Positions 9,221 through 18,538 of a stretch of DNA of 37,898 bases are shown piece by piece. The DNA comes from Peptostreptococcaceae bacterium (GTDB lineage: Bacteria; Bacillota; Clostridia; Peptostreptococcales; Acidaminobacteraceae). The DNA is taken from positions 1 through 37,898 of the forward strand of contig JAMOQG010000128.1 in assembly GCA_027064135.1 (NCBI GenBank), in the 5' to 3' direction. The position numbers and the translations under genes are program-made. How positions within the stretch are numbered: the first letter of the stretch is position 1; each line of letters begins with the position of its first letter. The notes beneath the pieces are model-generated. The model saw only the letters and a list, made by a program, of their open reading frames with translations. It made no database searches and was not told the origin of the DNA.

Positions 9221-11119
9221 ATGAATAAGACAGCATATAAATTATTATACAATTCAATAGAGCAACCTATAGTAATTATTCAAAACGAATCTCTACTAGA
9301 TGCTAATAAATCAGCATTAAATCTATTTAAAGTAGATTCTTTTGATAATTTATCTAGCTCTAATAGTTTTAATTCAATTATTAATGAATTAAATTCAAAC
9401 AATGTAAATAAAATCTTCAGAATTATTAGTAATAATTCAATGTTTGAAATTACAAAAGATATAATTGATGAAAACACTTACGCACTTAAATTTAATTCAA
9501 CTTATGAATTAACAAAAAAAGAAAAAAAGATAATTTCACTATATAATCAAGAAATGTTTTCAGATTCAATAGATGGAATAGCTATCTTAAACCCTGATAG
9601 ATCAATTATTACTGTAAACAATGCATTTTTAAGTATTTTTAATTATGAATATGACGAATTAATTGGAAAAGATATTAATAAAATAATAGTACCAGGTGAA
9701 AAAACAAATGAAATGATAAAAGTATTTAAACCATATGATTCTTATAATAAAAAACGCATTATTATAAGAACTAAAAGAATCACAAAAAATAACGAGCTAA
9801 TTGATGTTGAAATAACAAGACATTCAATAATAATAAATAATGAAATTAATGGTTATTATCTTATATATAAGGACATTAGTGAAGAAATAAAACTAAAGCA
9901 ACATTTACTTGAAAAAGAACAATTTTCAAATCAATTATTCAAAAATTCACTGCTTCCTATCGCAATACTTGATACTAATGAAAATGTTATTGATATTAAT
10001 CCTCGATTTAGTGAAATCTTTAAATATACTAGGAACGAAGCAATTGGTGTAAATATTATTGATTTAGTAGTTCCTAAGGATTATTATAATGAATCAAATA
10101 TTTTTAAAGATTCTATGCTTAATAAGAAAATAAAAACATGTAGAACTAAAAGAAAAGATAAATTAGGAAATTTAATCGATGTTGAAGCAAGTGGTAATCC
10201 TATAATTGTAAATAATAAAGTAATTGGATTGTTTGCAATGTATAGAGATATAAGCGAAGAATTAAAAGCAATTGAAGAACTTAAAAAACAACAAGCATAT
10301 TTTAAAGAATTATTTTTTAAATCACCAGATGCAATTGCTCTATTAAATACTGAAAATAAAATCATAAATATTAACACAAAATTCGAAAAATATTTTAAAT
10401 ATTCAATCAGTGAAGTAGTTAATAAAGATATTGACACTTTAATTGTTTCTAAAAATTCAACAAAAACTGCAAGGTCATACACAGATTATATAGCAAATGA
10501 AAAAAACCATTTAAATATAGATGCTATAAGACAAACTAAATATGGAGAAAAGCTAAATGTTGAAATAAATGCATATCCCATAACTTTAAACAACAACCGT
10601 ATTGGTATATATGCAATATATAAAGATATTTCAGATCGCTTAGAAAAAGAAAATGAAATTAAAAATTTAATTTATAAAGATAATTTAACAGGTGCATACA
10701 ATAGAAGAAAATTTATGCATATTGTAGAATTAGAAATAGAACGATATAATCGCTACAATATTCCATTTTCAATTATTATTTTTGATATAGATAAATTTAA
10801 AAAGATAAATGATACATTTGGTCATTTGATTGGGGATGAAATTTTAAAACAAATAACAACTAATATTAGAAATAATATTCGAGAAAACGATTATTTAATT
10901 AGATGGGGCGGCGATGAATTTATTGTCTTACTACCACACACAAATTTAGATTATGCGAAAATTTTCATAAAAAAAATTGAAGATATTATTACAAACGCAC
11001 AGTTTGTAAAAAATATTTCAGTATCCATAAGTTGTGGTGCAGCTGAATATAAAGAAAATTTAGATTCATTAATTTCCAAAGCAGACAGAAAAATGTATGC
11101 TGTAAAAAAAACAAAATAG
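9221..11119 (+). CDS. PAS-PAS-PAS-GGDEF diguanylate cyclase
   Basis: 632 residues, no membrane segment, so cytoplasmic. A degenerate N-terminal PAS-like part (about 1-80) is followed by three PAS domains (about 105-220, 230-345, 355-465), each ending in the same YxIYKDIS or MYRDISEE signature, then a GGDEF domain from about 470. The active site WGGDEF is intact (GGDEF at 563-567) and the inhibitory-site RxxD (REND) lies five residues before it, so product inhibition is likely. The DKFKKINDTFGHLIGDE metal-binding stretch is present. There is no EAL domain. It makes c-di-GMP in response to signals sensed by the PAS domains. AGGTAGG precedes the ATG. Confidence 0.92.
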   Translation: MNKTAYKLLYNSIEQPIVIIQNESLLDANKSALNLFKVDSFDNLSSSNSFNSIINELNSNNVNKIFRIISNNSMFEITKDIIDENTYALKFNSTYELTKKEKKIISLYNQEMFSDSIDGIAILNPDRSIITVNNAFLSIFNYEYDELIGKDINKIIVPGEKTNEMIKVFKPYDSYNKKRIIIRTKRITKNNELIDVEITRHSIIINNEINGYYLIYKDISEEIKLKQHLLEKEQFSNQLFKNSLLPIAILDTNENVIDINPRFSEIFKYTRNEAIGVNIIDLVVPKDYYNESNIFKDSMLNKKIKTCRTKRKDKLGNLIDVEASGNPIIVNNKVIGLFAMYRDISEELKAIEELKKQQAYFKELFFKSPDAIALLNTENKIININTKFEKYFKYSISEVVNKDIDTLIVSKNSTKTARSYTDYIANEKNHLNIDAIRQTKYGEKLNVEINAYPITLNNNRIGIYAIYKDISDRLEKENEIKNLIYKDNLTGAYNRRKFMHIVELEIERYNRYNIPFSIIIFDIDKFKKINDTFGHLIGDEILKQITTNIRNNIRENDYLIRWGGDEFIVLLPHTNLDYAKIFIKKIEDIITNAQFVKNISVSISCGAAEYKENLDSLISKADRKMYAVKKTK

Positions 11120-11125
11120 TAATCA

Positions 11126-11160
11126 CAAAAAATCGCATTGCAGTGCAGTGCGATTTTTTT
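11126..11160. terminator. Bidirectional terminator between GGDEF and ybaK genes
   Basis: AAAAAATCGCA pairs with TGCGATTTTTTT, with further pairing of TGCA inside. A and T runs on both sides allow termination of the plus-strand GGDEF transcript and the minus-strand kal-crt-hbd-ybaK transcript. Confidence 0.88.
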
Positions 11161-11162
11161 AT

Positions 11163-11642
11163 CTATTGAATAATATCATTTACTATTCCTTCAGAAACTT
11201 TAATTAAATCTTTCGGATTAATTATAATTTGAGTTCCTAAATGTCCAGCACTTAAAGTTACTTTATCTAAATCTAAAATACTTTCATGAAAATAAGTAAT
11301 ATACTTTTTTCTCATCCCTATTGGTGAACACCCGCCTTTAATATATCCGGTTTTAGGTAAAAGCTTATTAACTGGTAGCATCTCAATATTTTTTTCTCCA
11401 GTTAATTTTGAAGCTTTTTTTAAACTCAATTTTTCATTTCCTGGAATAACGCATACATATAATTCGCTACTTTTTCCTATAAGAACTAAAGTTTTAAATA
11501 CCCTTTCAGGAAGTTCATTAACTTTATTCGCAACAGAAATTGCATCATTCATTCCATCAGAAGTTGAATATGTCATAATATTATATTCTATTTTTTCTTT
11601 ATCTAAAATTCTCATTGCATTTGTTTTTTTTAATTTTGACAT
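11163..11642 (-). CDS. ybaK: YbaK-type aminoacyl-tRNA deacylase (Cys-tRNA(Pro) deacylase)
   Basis: A 159-residue protein of the YbaK/ProX editing family (tRNA_edit), at the normal full length. Conserved stretches include VFKTLVLIG, YVCVIPGNEKLSLKKASKLTG and GYIKGGCSPIGMRKKY, with the Gly-Gly-Cys-Ser-Pro-Ile-Gly motif typical of YbaK. The family hydrolyses Cys-tRNA(Pro) and related mischarged tRNAs. It is last in the kal-crt-hbd transcript, 15 bp after hbd, with a GGGAGAAGG ribosome site. Its link to fermentation is probably just co-transcription. Confidence 0.88.
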   Translation of the reverse strand: MSKLKKTNAMRILDKEKIEYNIMTYSTSDGMNDAISVANKVNELPERVFKTLVLIGKSSELYVCVIPGNEKLSLKKASKLTGEKNIEMLPVNKLLPKTGYIKGGCSPIGMRKKYITYFHESILDLDKVTLSAGHLGTQIIINPKDLIKVSEGIVNDIIQ

Positions 11643-11657
11643 AACCTTCTCCCATTA

Positions 11658-12503
11658 TTACTTACTATAATCAAAGAAACCTTTTTTAGTTTTTCTTCCA
11701 AGTAAATTTCCTCTAACCATTTTTCTGAGTAGTGGATGAGCTCTATATTTTGGATCTCCTGTTTCTTCATATAACACTTCCATAATTGCTAGATTAACAT
11801 CATTTCCAATTAAATCAGCAAGAGCTAATGGACCTATTGGATGGTTTGCACCTAATTTCATAGCATTATCAATATCTTCTGCACTTGCAACACCATCTGC
11901 TAATATCCCAACAGCTTCATTTATCATTGGAATTAGAATTCTATTTACTACAAACCCTGGAGCTTCTTCAACAATAACAGGAGTTTTTCCAAGTTTAGCA
12001 GACATTTCCATTACTTTTTCTTTTGTTTCTTCAGAAGTAGCTATTCCTTTAATCACTTCAACTAATTTCATTACAGGTACTGGATTGAAAAAATGCATTC
12101 CAACTACCTTATCTGGCCTATTTGTAGCCGCAGCTATTTCGGTAATTGAAAGTGATGATGTATTTGTAGCAAGTATTGCATCTTCTTTACATACTTTATC
12201 AAGTTCTTCAAATATAATCTTTTTAATTTTCATATTTTCAACAGCAGCTTCAACTACTAAATCAACATCACTTAAAAGGTTCACATCTGTTCCAGCTGAA
12301 ATATTTGAAAGAATTTCTTCTTTTTCATCTTCAGTTATTCTTCCTTTTTTTACACTTCTGTCAAGATTTTTAGTAATTGTGTTTAATCCTTTTTCAATAT
12401 ATTCATCTTTAAGATCTCTCATTATTACTTCATATCCAGATTGTGCAAATGCTTGAACTATTCCAGAGCCCATTGTACCAGCGCCTAACACACCAATTTT
12501 CAT
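11658..12503 (-). CDS. hbd: 3-hydroxybutyryl-CoA dehydrogenase
   Basis: 281 residues, the standard length of clostridial Hbd. The N-terminal NAD(P)-binding fold starts with [20 protein letters not shown]. The catalytic His region reads [17 protein letters not shown], followed by [11 protein letters not shown] and [13 protein letters not shown]. It interconverts 3-hydroxybutyryl-CoA and acetoacetyl-CoA in the cytoplasm. It follows crt by 10 bp with a GGGAGGAT ribosome site, so the two steps crotonyl-CoA to 3-hydroxybutyryl-CoA to acetoacetyl-CoA are co-expressed. No thiolase gene is in the window. Confidence 0.95.
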   Translation of the reverse strand: MKIGVLGAGTMGSGIVQAFAQSGYEVIMRDLKDEYIEKGLNTITKNLDRSVKKGRITEDEKEEILSNISAGTDVNLLSDVDLVVEAAVENMKIKKIIFEELDKVCKEDAILATNTSSLSITEIAAATNRPDKVVGMHFFNPVPVMKLVEVIKGIATSEETKEKVMEMSAKLGKTPVIVEEAPGFVVNRILIPMINEAVGILADGVASAEDIDNAMKLGANHPIGPLALADLIGNDVNLAIMEVLYEETGDPKYRAHPLLRKMVRGNLLGRKTKKGFFDYSK

Positions 12504-12513
12504 ATTATCCTCC

Positions 12514-13293
12514 CTATTTATTTTCGAAATTCGGTTTTCTTTTTTCTAGAAAAGCTGTCATTCCTTCAACTTGATCATTAGTGGCAAAAGAAATTCCAAA
12601 TAAAGCTTTTTCTATCTCATTTCCAGTTTCAAAATCAGTTTCTATGCCTCTGTTAATTGCAGTTTTTGAATATCTTACTGCTAATTGTGCATTTGAAGCA
12701 ATTTTAGTTGCCATTTTCATAACTTCATCCATTAAATTATCAACTTCAGTAACATTATTTACAAGGCCAATTCTATATGCTTCATCAGCTTTTATCATAT
12801 TTCCTGTAAATATTAATTCTTTCGCTTTTGCAGTTCCAACTAATCTCGAAAGTCTTTGTGTCCCAGCAAATCCAGGTGGTATACCTAAGCCTACTTCCGG
12901 TTGCCCAAATTTAGCTTTTTCAGATGCTATTCTAATATCACAACACATTGAAAGTTCGCATCCTCCTCCTAAAGCAAATCCATTAACAGCAGCTATTACA
13001 GGTTTTTCCATAAGCTCAATCTTTCTAAATATCTTTGAGCCAAGCTCTGCAAATAATCTCCCTTGCTCAGCATTCATATCTCTCATTTCAGAAATATCAG
13101 CTCCTGCAACAAAAGCTTTTCCAACACCTGTAATTATTAAAACATATATATTATTATCATTTTTTATTTCATCTATTGCAATATCAAATTCTTTTAATAC
13201 CTCACTATTAAGCGCATTCAACGCTTTAGGTCTATTAAAACTAAGTACTGCTATATTATCTTTTTTTTCAATTAACAACCCTTCATATTCCAT
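12514..13293 (-). CDS. crt: Short-chain enoyl-CoA hydratase (crotonase)
   Basis: 259 residues of the crotonase family. The oxyanion-hole segment ([20 protein letters not shown]) and the second catalytic Glu region ([20 protein letters not shown]) are both intact, so it should be an active hydratase. It hydrates crotonyl-CoA to 3-hydroxybutyryl-CoA. AAGGAGG supports the ATG at 13293. It lies between the ammonia-lyase gene kal (35 bp upstream) and hbd, so it can take the crotonyl-CoA made by Kal. Confidence 0.94.
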   Translation of the reverse strand: MEYEGLLIEKKDNIAVLSFNRPKALNALNSEVLKEFDIAIDEIKNDNNIYVLIITGVGKAFVAGADISEMRDMNAEQGRLFAELGSKIFRKIELMEKPVIAAVNGFALGGGCELSMCCDIRIASEKAKFGQPEVGLGIPPGFAGTQRLSRLVGTAKAKELIFTGNMIKADEAYRIGLVNNVTEVDNLMDEVMKMATKIASNAQLAVRYSKTAINRGIETDFETGNEIEKALFGISFATNDQVEGMTAFLEKRKPNFENK

Positions 13294-13328
13294 ACTATGC
13301 CTCCTTTTAAAATAATTGTCTTATGCAA

Positions 13329-13721
13329 TTACTTATTTCTTTGACATCCTTTAGGAACAACGCAAGTTCCAGTTGCACGACAAACAACTACAGGCTCATC
13401 AAGTACATCACATGCAGAATCAGAAATACCAGGTCTAGGTACTATTATTTTTCTAGCTTCAAATTTCATTTTTCTAGATGAATTTCCAACTTTAGTAATT
13501 TCTCCTACAGCTTCAATAAATTCGCCAGCATATACAGGTGCTAAAAATTCAACATTATCATAAGCAGCAAATAAACCCTCATCACCATCTTGTCTTATCA
13601 ACAATTCTGTTGCAACATCACCAAATAAATTTAACATTTTAGCTCCGTCAACTAAATTCCCACCATAGTGTGCATCATGCATACTCATTCTTACCTTAAT
13701 CATAACCTCATTATTTTTCAT
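13329..13721 (-). CDS. kal: 3-aminobutyryl-CoA ammonia-lyase (hot-dog fold)
   Basis: 130 residues. The sequence [19 protein letters not shown], then [33 protein letters not shown] and [15 protein letters not shown], is that of the small hot-dog-fold ammonia-lyases (3-aminobutyryl-CoA and beta-alanyl-CoA ammonia-lyase), which are often misnamed thioesterases. Kal removes ammonia from L-3-aminobutyryl-CoA to give crotonyl-CoA in the 3,5-diaminohexanoate route of lysine fermentation. Start: AAAGGGGG lies 7 nt before ATG 13721; the frame continues upstream only to a TTG that would sit before that site. It heads the kal-crt-hbd-ybaK transcript. Other lysine-pathway genes (kamA, kdd, kce) are not in the window, so beta-alanyl-CoA ammonia-lyase remains possible. 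Confidence 0.8.
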   Translation of the reverse strand: MKNNEVMIKVRMSMHDAHYGGNLVDGAKMLNLFGDVATELLIRQDGDEGLFAAYDNVEFLAPVYAGEFIEAVGEITKVGNSSRKMKFEARKIIVPRPGISDSACDVLDEPVVVCRATGTCVVPKGCQRNK

Positions 13722-13764
13722 TTTACATCCCCCTTTGACTAACACTTAATTGCAAACATTTTAC

Positions 13765-13788
13765 TTAGTTATTATATCAGTTAACTAA
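13765..13788 (-). promoter_or_regulatory. kal promoter -10 inside a perfect inverted repeat
   Basis: TTAGTTA (13765-13771) and TAACTAA (13782-13788) are perfect inverse copies 10 bp apart. The minus-strand -10 TATAAT (13776-13771) lies inside, with a weak TTTAAT -35 17 bp upstream. A repressor bound here would cover the promoter. No sigma-54 element was found in this gap. Confidence 0.5.
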
Positions 13789-13823
13789 TAATAATTAAAG
13801 ATAATTACATATAATTTAACAAA

Positions 13824-15530
13824 TTAACTTAAGTTGTATTTTTCTATTTTTTTATATAAACTAACTCTACTAATATTTAAAATTTTTGCTGTTTGGTTTT
13901 TATTAAAACCCGTTTCTTCTAAACATTCTCTAATTGTTTCTCTTTCAAGTTTTTCAATTAAAATCTTTAAATTTTTACTTTCTCTAACAAATTTATTTGT
14001 TCTTTTCTTAGTAAGAAAAAGCGGCAAATGCTTTTCTTCAATAATAAATTTATTTCCAAGCAAATTTATAGCCCTTTCAAGCACATTTTCAAGTTCCCTA
14101 ATATTACCTGGCCAATTATAATTTATAAGATAATTAAGAGCATCATCAGTAATACTTTCAACATAAATATTTAATCTATCTCCGATATTTGAAATAAGCG
14201 CATTAGAAAGCATTTCAATATCTTCTTTTCTTTCTCTTAATGGTGGTAATACAATATTCATTACATTTAATCTATAAAAAAGATCTTCTCTAAATTCATT
14301 ATTTTTTACAAGTTTAATTAAATCTTTATTTGTAGCCGCAATAATTCTTACATCTGTTTTTATAACTTCATTTGACCCTAATCTTTCAAACTCCTTTTCC
14401 TGTAAAACTCTTAAAAGTTTTGATTGCATATTAAGAGGCATATCACCAATTTCATCAAGAAAAAGCGTTCCATTCTGAGCTGCCTCAAATTTACCAATTT
14501 TTCCATCTTTTCTTGCACCTGTAAATGCACCATCTACATATCCAAAAAGCTCTGATTCAATCAATTCTTTCGGAATAGCTGCACAATTTATTTTAACAAA
14601 AGGACTGAATTTTCTATTCGATGCATTATGTATTGCATGAACAAATAGCTCTTTACCAGTACCACTTTCACCGTTAATAAGTACATTCGAATCTGTTTTC
14701 GAAACTTTTAATGCAAGATTTATTACTTTTTTTATAGCATCTGAACTTCCAACCAAATTCTCAAATGAATATTTATTATTTCTTTCCTTATATAGTTCAT
14801 TTTTAAGTTTTTTTAGTTCTTTTTCTAAATTATTAGTTTTCTTACTTAAAGAGATAAGTTCATTTATATCTTTAAAAAGTATTTTACCTATTGCTCCAAC
14901 AACTTCATCATTTTCTTTTATAGGCATTCTCATTGCAATTGCTTTATGTCCATTAAGTATTTGAATTTCTCCTATTTCTTCTATTCCTGTCGCAACTACA
15001 ATATGAAGTCTTGTGTTCTCAATAACATCAGTAACATGCTTTCCTTCAGGATGCATTTCATTTAAAAACTTCTTATAACTTTTACTCATCATAGTAATAA
15101 TTCCATCTTTATCAACCACAACTATTCTTTCATTAAAAGTATTATTTACAGTATCTAAAATATCAATATATTTTTTATCTTCTATTATTTTATTAGATAA
15201 TTTATTAACTGAAGTAATATCATGAAATATTGCTAAAGCTCCTGCAATTTCACCATTTTTTTTAACTGGAATTCTATCAACAATATATAATCTATCATTA
15301 TATTCAAATCTAGATGCTATTTCTTTTACACCAAATTCAATAGTTTTTATAAGTTTACTGCCAATGATTATTTCATCAATTCTCTTTCCACTATAATTTT
15401 CTTTCTCTAAACCCAATAAATATTCCGCTTTTTTACTTGCATCTTTAATAATTCCATTTTTATCAATTAGAATTATTGCATCACTACTTTGTTTTAAAAC
15501 TATATCAAAACATTGTTCTTTGCAGTTCAT
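13824..15530 (-). CDS. Sigma-54-dependent transcriptional activator with PAS sensors
   Basis: 568 residues. Two PAS domains (about 5-120 and 125-230), a coiled linker (about 225-255), an AAA+ domain (260-490) and a Fis-type helix-turn-helix (525-568, ending TAKILNISRVSLYKKIEKY). Walker A GESGTGKE is at 287-294, the sigma-54 contact loop GAFTGA at about 334-339, Walker B TLFLDEIGD at about 352-360. With GAFTGA intact it should remodel sigma-54 polymerase. It probably senses a ligand or redox state by PAS. It is co-transcribed with the GGDEF gene (25 bp upstream). The only clear sigma-54 promoter in the window is in front of the acd-etfBA operon, its likely target. Confidence 0.93.
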   Translation of the reverse strand: MNCKEQCFDIVLKQSSDAIILIDKNGIIKDASKKAEYLLGLEKENYSGKRIDEIIIGSKLIKTIEFGVKEIASRFEYNDRLYIVDRIPVKKNGEIAGALAIFHDITSVNKLSNKIIEDKKYIDILDTVNNTFNERIVVVDKDGIITMMSKSYKKFLNEMHPEGKHVTDVIENTRLHIVVATGIEEIGEIQILNGHKAIAMRMPIKENDEVVGAIGKILFKDINELISLSKKTNNLEKELKKLKNELYKERNNKYSFENLVGSSDAIKKVINLALKVSKTDSNVLINGESGTGKELFVHAIHNASNRKFSPFVKINCAAIPKELIESELFGYVDGAFTGARKDGKIGKFEAAQNGTLFLDEIGDMPLNMQSKLLRVLQEKEFERLGSNEVIKTDVRIIAATNKDLIKLVKNNEFREDLFYRLNVMNIVLPPLRERKEDIEMLSNALISNIGDRLNIYVESITDDALNYLINYNWPGNIRELENVLERAINLLGNKFIIEEKHLPLFLTKKRTNKFVRESKNLKILIEKLERETIRECLEETGFNKNQTAKILNISRVSLYKKIEKYNLS

Positions 15531-15555
15531 AAACCAGCCCCTAAATATTTCATCA

Positions 15556-16617
15556 TTAATTTATTATATTTTTCCCTTCACGCTTTGATTTATATAAATA
15601 AACATCAACCTTTTCGAGCATTTTTTCTACTGTATCAGTATCTTCTTTTGTATATACACCACCACTTACAGTAACACTCAAATTTTCTTTAGACCATTTT
15701 TTTTCAGAAATTAATAATCTTAATTTTTCAGCTATAGTCAAAGCCAAACCATAATTCGCATTACTTAAAACAATCAGAAACTCTTCTCCACCAATTCTAC
15801 CGACAATATCATTTTCTCGTGTATTTAAAGTTAATAGTTCACTTACTCCTAAAATTACTTCATCTCCAATACTATGTCCATATGTGTCATTAATAATTTT
15901 AAAATCATCAATATCAAACATTATTACTGAAATATCTGAATCATCATTATTTTTTAAATTTTCTTCCAATTTTTTAAGAGTATATCTTCTATTATATACA
16001 CCACTTAATTCATCAGTATATGAAATGATTCTCAATTCTTCTTGTACTTTTTCCAATTTAATAATCATATTACCATACTCATTGACCAATTTCCCAACCA
16101 ACAAAAATATAAAAGTAATAACAATAATAAAAGAAATAGAAACATCTGCTATTCTCAAATTATTTGTAGCATATGGTACAATCATATCAGGTGAAACAAC
16201 TTCAATAATAAATAGTGAAATAACTGTTATAATTTCTAATAATAAAACTATTCTAGCGCTTTTAGTGTTTAATAATACCCTTACTAAAAAAGCATTTAAA
16301 ATATATAAATATGGAATATATCCATAACTCCCAGAACTATTAATCCATAATAAAGGATATATTATTACTGTAACAATAATAAATATAATAAAAATTAATC
16401 TTTCAAATTTTTTCTCACTATTTGCCATATAATAAAATAAATATGCCATCATAAAAACAAAAAAAGATATTCCAATTTGCACTATTCCAAAATTTAATAA
16501 TATATTTATGGTTAATGAAATAACTGATAATGCCGCACAAATTAATGCCACTAACATATATGTTTTTTTAATGAGTTCCATTTCATTATATTTTTTTCTC
16601 AAATCATTTAAAAACAT
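15556..16617 (-). CDS. Membrane GGDEF diguanylate cyclase
   Basis: 353 residues: about six hydrophobic segments in the first 180 residues, a short coiled linker, then a GGDEF domain. The active-site variant GGEEF (276-280) is a functional form, preceded by the RxxD inhibitory site (REND). MFDIDDFKIINDTYGHSIGD carries the metal ligands. The membrane part resembles no sensor I can name. ATG 16617 is chosen because GGAGGAG sits 5 nt upstream; the earlier in-frame ATG at 16650 has only a weaker GAGGTGG in contact with it. It has its own promoter and precedes the sigma-54 activator by 25 bp, so it is probably co-transcribed with it. Confidence 0.9.
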   Translation of the reverse strand: MFLNDLRKKYNEMELIKKTYMLVALICAALSVISLTINILLNFGIVQIGISFFVFMMAYLFYYMANSEKKFERLIFIIFIIVTVIIYPLLWINSSGSYGYIPYLYILNAFLVRVLLNTKSARIVLLLEIITVISLFIIEVVSPDMIVPYATNNLRIADVSISFIIVITFIFLLVGKLVNEYGNMIIKLEKVQEELRIISYTDELSGVYNRRYTLKKLEENLKNNDDSDISVIMFDIDDFKIINDTYGHSIGDEVILGVSELLTLNTRENDIVGRIGGEEFLIVLSNANYGLALTIAEKLRLLISEKKWSKENLSVTVSGGVYTKEDTDTVEKMLEKVDVYLYKSKREGKNIIN

Positions 16618-16653
16618 TAATCTCCTCCAAAGGTTTTCTAATCTATCCACCTC

Positions 16654-16682
16654 ATTTTATACTCATATTGAAATTTATTCAA
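16654..16682 (-). promoter_or_regulatory. Sigma-A promoter of the GGDEF-sigma54 activator transcript
   Basis: Minus strand TTGAAT, 17 bp, TAAAAT. It lies just after the etfA terminator, separating the regulator pair from the acd-etfBA operon. Confidence 0.6.
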
Positions 16683-16717
16683 TTAAAAATGTCACCTACC
16701 AACATAAATGACATTTT
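16683..16717 (-). terminator. Terminator of the acd-etfBA operon
   Basis: Minus strand AAAATGTCA and TGACATTTT form a perfect 9 bp stem with a 14-nt loop, followed by more T, 9 bp after the etfA stop. Confidence 0.8.
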
Positions 16718-16726
16718 CCTTATACT

Positions 16727-17722
16727 TTATACAGTTTTTATTTCTTTAATCAATTCAGGAACTATTTTATGAATATCTCCAACTATTCCTAAATCAGCAA
16801 CTTCAAATATTGGAGCTTCACTATCTTTATTGATTGCAATAATATATTCTGAACTTTCCATTCCAGCAACATGTTGAATCGCTCCTGAAATACCACATGC
16901 AATATAAACATCAGGTCTTACAGTTGTTCCGGTTTGCCCCACTTGTTTTGAGCGATCTGCCCATCCAGCATCAACAGCTGCCCTAGAAGCAGAAACAGTT
17001 CCTTCAAGAGAATCAGCTAACTTTTGTAAAATTTCAAAATTATCTTTAGATCCTACACCTCGTCCACCAGAAACTAAAATGGTTGCTTCATCAATCCCTT
17101 TTTCTTCTTTTTCTTTTTTTACGACTTCTATTACTTTTACTCTATTTACATTATCAGTGAAATTAACTTTTACATCTTTAATTTCTCCAGTTCTGCTTTC
17201 ATCCTTTTTTTTCATTTGCATTACTCCAGGTCTTACAGTCGACATTTGTGGTCTTGTATTAGGACAAATAATAGTAGCCATTATATTTCCACCAAATGCA
17301 GGTCTTGTCATTAAAAGTTCATTTTCTTCTCCAATTTCTAAAGAAGTACAATCCGCAGTTAATCCAGTTTTAATTCTTGCACTTATTCTAGGACCTAAAT
17401 CTCTGCCTATTGAAGTAGCACCAATTAATACGATTTCAGGTTTTTCATCATTTATTATTTTTACAAAAGCTTGTGTATAAGCTTCAGTCGTATAAATTTC
17501 AAGATTCTCATCATCAACAACAATAACTCTATCTGCTCCATAATGAATCAATTCATTTGCTTTATTTAAAATATTATTGCCTAATAAAATAGCAGTTAAT
17601 TTTTCATTTAATGTATCAGCAATATCTCTTCCTCTTCCAATTAACTCATATGAAACTTTAGAAACAATGCCATTTCTCTCTTCACAGAATACAAATACTC
17701 CAGAATAATCATTAATATTCAT
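16727..17722 (-). CDS. etfA: Electron transfer flavoprotein alpha subunit
   Basis: 331 residues. The C-terminal FAD domain is clear: VSGGRGVGSKDNFEIL, then SRAAVDAGWADRSKQVGQTG, KPDVYIACGISGAIQH-like sequence and INKDSEAPIFEVADLGIVGD. With EtfB it passes electrons to or from the acyl-CoA dehydrogenase encoded upstream. In clostridia this complex often bifurcates, coupling crotonyl-CoA reduction by NADH to ferredoxin reduction. AAGGGA precedes the ATG. It ends the three-gene operon, with a terminator directly after. Confidence 0.95.
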   Translation of the reverse strand: MNINDYSGVFVFCEERNGIVSKVSYELIGRGRDIADTLNEKLTAILLGNNILNKANELIHYGADRVIVVDDENLEIYTTEAYTQAFVKIINDEKPEIVLIGATSIGRDLGPRISARIKTGLTADCTSLEIGEENELLMTRPAFGGNIMATIICPNTRPQMSTVRPGVMQMKKKDESRTGEIKDVKVNFTDNVNRVKVIEVVKKEKEEKGIDEATILVSGGRGVGSKDNFEILQKLADSLEGTVSASRAAVDAGWADRSKQVGQTGTTVRPDVYIACGISGAIQHVAGMESSEYIIAINKDSEAPIFEVADLGIVGDIHKIVPELIKEIKTV

Positions 17723-17738
17723 TTTATCAAATCCCTTC

Positions 17739-18518
17739 TTATATTATATGTTTTTCTTTTAATCTCTGTACAATTAATTTGCTCGCCTCAGTAGGTGCTA
17801 ACTCATGTATTTCTCCAGGATCTTTAATACCTTTTGTAAATGATTTTTTTACTTTAGTTGGTGAGCCATTTAGTCCGAGTTTTTCTATATCAACAGTGAT
17901 ATCATCACAAGTCCATGTAATTATTTCTTTTTCATATGCTTCAACAACTCCACCAACGCTCATATATCTCGGTTTATTCATTTCAGAAAGAGTAGTAATT
18001 AAGCACGGAAGCTTTACTTCAAGCATATGATATCCATCTTCAAATTCTCTTCGAATAATAACAAAATCATCTTTTTTTAATAAATCTGATACATATGATA
18101 CTTGAGGCAAATCTAAATGTTCTGCAATTTGTGGACCAACTTGAGCAGTATCACCATCAATTGCTTGTCTTCCTGCAATTACTAAATCATATTTTAGATT
18201 TTTAATTGCAGCTGCTAAAGTTGTAGAAGTAGCAAGTGTATCTGCACCTGCAAATTTTCTATCAGTTAATAATATTGCTTCATCCGCTCCCATTGCTAAT
18301 GCTTCTCTTAATGCATTTTTAGCTTGTGGTGGCCCCATAGTTAAAACCGTTACATGTGCATCATATTCATCTTTTAAATTAAGTGCAGCTTCAAGACCAC
18401 TTTTATCATCTGGATTAATAATACTTGGCACACCATCTCTAATCAATGTCCCTTTTATAGGATCTAATTTAACCTCTGTAGTATCTGGAACTTGTTTAAT
18501 ACAAACAACTATATTCAT
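17739..18518 (-). CDS. etfB: Electron transfer flavoprotein beta subunit
   Basis: 259 residues beginning MNIVVCIKQVPDTTEVKLD, typical of EtfB. The nucleotide-binding loop reads AGRQAIDGDTAQVGPQIAEH; DGDTAQVGP is the form seen in bifurcating clostridial EtfB proteins, which bind FAD where mitochondrial EtfB binds AMP. This suggests, but does not prove, bifurcation. ATG 18518 is preferred over the ATG five codons earlier because GGAGGG lies just ahead of it. It sits between the acyl-CoA dehydrogenase and etfA genes, 16 bp from etfA. Confidence 0.95.
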   Translation of the reverse strand: MNIVVCIKQVPDTTEVKLDPIKGTLIRDGVPSIINPDDKSGLEAALNLKDEYDAHVTVLTMGPPQAKNALREALAMGADEAILLTDRKFAGADTLATSTTLAAAIKNLKYDLVIAGRQAIDGDTAQVGPQIAEHLDLPQVSYVSDLLKKDDFVIIRREFEDGYHMLEVKLPCLITTLSEMNKPRYMSVGGVVEAYEKEIITWTCDDITVDIEKLGLNGSPTKVKKSFTKGIKDPGEIHELAPTEASKLIVQRLKEKHII

Positions 18519-18538
18519 TGATTTTCCCTCCATATCCT

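Noticed and set aside
12581-13315. Open frame of 244 codons on the plus strand opposite crt
   Set aside because: It is the antisense of a well-conserved crotonase, has no ribosome site and no recognisable protein features.
13329-13721. Calling the hot-dog protein an acyl-CoA thioesterase
   Set aside because: The [15 protein letters not shown] and DGDEGLF stretches are those of the CoA ammonia-lyases, and the crt/hbd context fits that role.
13722-13823. A sigma-54 promoter for kal (TTTGCA near the start codon)
   Set aside because: No GG lies 10 bp upstream of the GC, so the -24 element is missing; a sigma-A -10 fits better.
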